Source of the DNA: Clostridiales bacterium
GTDB lineage: Bacteria > Bacillota > Clostridia > Lachnospirales > Lachnospiraceae
Length of the DNA: 6,766 nt
Direction: 5' to 3'
Assembly: GCA_015655565.1 (NCBI GenBank)
Contig: JAATEU010000429.1
Location: 1-6,766, forward strand
Numbering within the stretch: the stretch's first letter is position 1; each line of letters opens with the position of its first letter. The notes beneath the pieces were generated by a model. The model did no database searches. It was not told where the DNA came from and was given only the letters and a program-made list of their open reading frames with translations. This document shows, piece by piece, positions 6,090-6,766 of the stretch. A program made the translations under genes and the position numbers.

Positions 6090-6766
6090 ATGAAAAGATT
6101 TAGAAAATTAAGCCGTATTATTTCACTTTTATTCGTTTTTATGATGGTATTATCAGCTTGCTCTAAAACGGATTCGACGGAACCGGCAAATTCTGAACCA
6201 ACGGAGGCAGCAGGTGAAACGACTGCGGAACCTGCAACGGCTGTAATGGAAGAAACTACGATTAAAATTCGTATTATGAATGATTTTGGCAACATTGATC
6301 TGATTATTGCAGAATACGAAAATCGTGTGAAGGATGATCCGGTTTTAAGCAAAATCCATCTTGAATTTGAATATGTAGGCGGAGGGGATTACAAAGATAA
6401 GTTATCTATGGCAGTAACAGCCGAGGAAGATTATGATTTAATGTTCAGCGGTGACTGGCACGGACTTGACGGTTACATAGCTTCCGGAGCTTATAAGGAT
6501 ATTTCAGGTTACTTTAATAATGATAATTTTCCGGGTTTAAAGGCGGCATTTTCAGAAGACTTTTTAAATCCTTGCATGACATATGTTAAAAATGACGCGG
6601 GCGAATGGGAGACGAAACTCTACAAGATTCCTTTAGCTGAAACATTATATGACTTAAGAGGGGTAACTTACCGTGAAGATTTAAGAGTGAAATACAATAT
6701 TCCCGAGATTACGAATGATGATATCCTGATGCAGTATGTACAGGCAATTGCTGAGAATGAGCCGAA
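6090..6766 (+). CDS. Lipoprotein extracellular solute-binding protein (3' partial)
   Basis: The frame opens at ATG 6090 and stays open to the window edge, giving 225 codons without a stop; the rest lies downstream. AAGGAGG at 6074-6080, 9 bases ahead, is a near-perfect ribosome binding site, stronger than those of most neighbours and fitting a highly expressed binding protein. Residues 1-24 are a lipoprotein signal: basic KRFRKLSR, a hydrophobic core, and lipobox LSAC with Cys24. A flexible linker rich in Thr, Glu, Ala and Pro covers about 25-56, followed by the start of a family 1-type binding domain: IKIRIMNDF near 58, EEDYDLMFSGDW near 112, a YKIPLAET stretch near 178 and VTYREDL near 192. 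It most likely captures the carbohydrate for the two permeases upstream. It shares little obvious sequence with the first binding protein beyond general fold motifs. The substrate cannot be assigned. Confidence 0.9.
   Translation, partial: MKRFRKLSRIISLLFVFMMVLSACSKTDSTEPANSEPTEAAGETTAEPATAVMEETTIKIRIMNDFGNIDLIIAEYENRVKDDPVLSKIHLEFEYVGGGDYKDKLSMAVTAEEDYDLMFSGDWHGLDGYIASGAYKDISGYFNNDNFPGLKAAFSEDFLNPCMTYVKNDAGEWETKLYKIPLAETLYDLRGVTYREDLRVKYNIPEITNDDILMQYVQAIAENEP

Overview
The window looks like chromosome from a low-GC Gram-positive bacterium, most likely a Clostridia/Lachnospiraceae-type Firmicute. The DNA is AT-rich, the genes have strong AGGAGG-type ribosome binding sites, the solute-binding proteins are lipoproteins, and the gene set (YesN/YesM-type two-component system next to an LplB/YtcP-type permease pair) is typical of that group. 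All genes are on the + strand. The assignment is by pattern only; no database search was possible.

Layout: (1) 1-466, the C-terminal part of an AraC-type DNA-binding protein, probably a YesN-like response regulator, cut by the window edge. (2) 463-2220, a complete YesM-like sensor histidine kinase, overlapping the regulator by 4 bases. (3) 2210-3772, a complete lipoprotein solute-binding protein with a LipO/DUF3502-like C-terminus, overlapping the kinase gene by 11 bases. (4) 3773-4089, a non-coding gap with an intrinsic terminator, a compact element of about 173 bases made of nested hairpins and bounded by a 7-base direct repeat, and a repeat cluster just before the next operon. (5) 4090-5061 and 5079-5984, two membrane permeases of a CUT1-type carbohydrate ABC importer. 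(6) 5985-6089, a short gap with a small hairpin. (7) 6090 to the window end, the first 225 codons of a second lipoprotein solute-binding protein, still open at the edge.

Likely joint function: the kinase senses an extracellular cue, probably a carbohydrate, through its large extracytoplasmic domain, and phosphorylates the AraC-type regulator, which activates the importer genes. The second binding protein lies right after the permeases and has the strongest ribosome binding site, so it is the natural transport partner. The first binding protein is translationally linked to the kinase and separated from the permeases by a terminator, so it may be a sensory partner instead. No ATPase gene is present; importers of this family commonly use a shared ATPase encoded elsewhere.

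The most unusual part is 3807-3993. It looks like a small non-autonomous mobile element (MITE-like) or structured intergenic repeat. It appears to have inserted at a hairpin behind the first binding-protein gene and to have supplied half of that terminator's T-tract.
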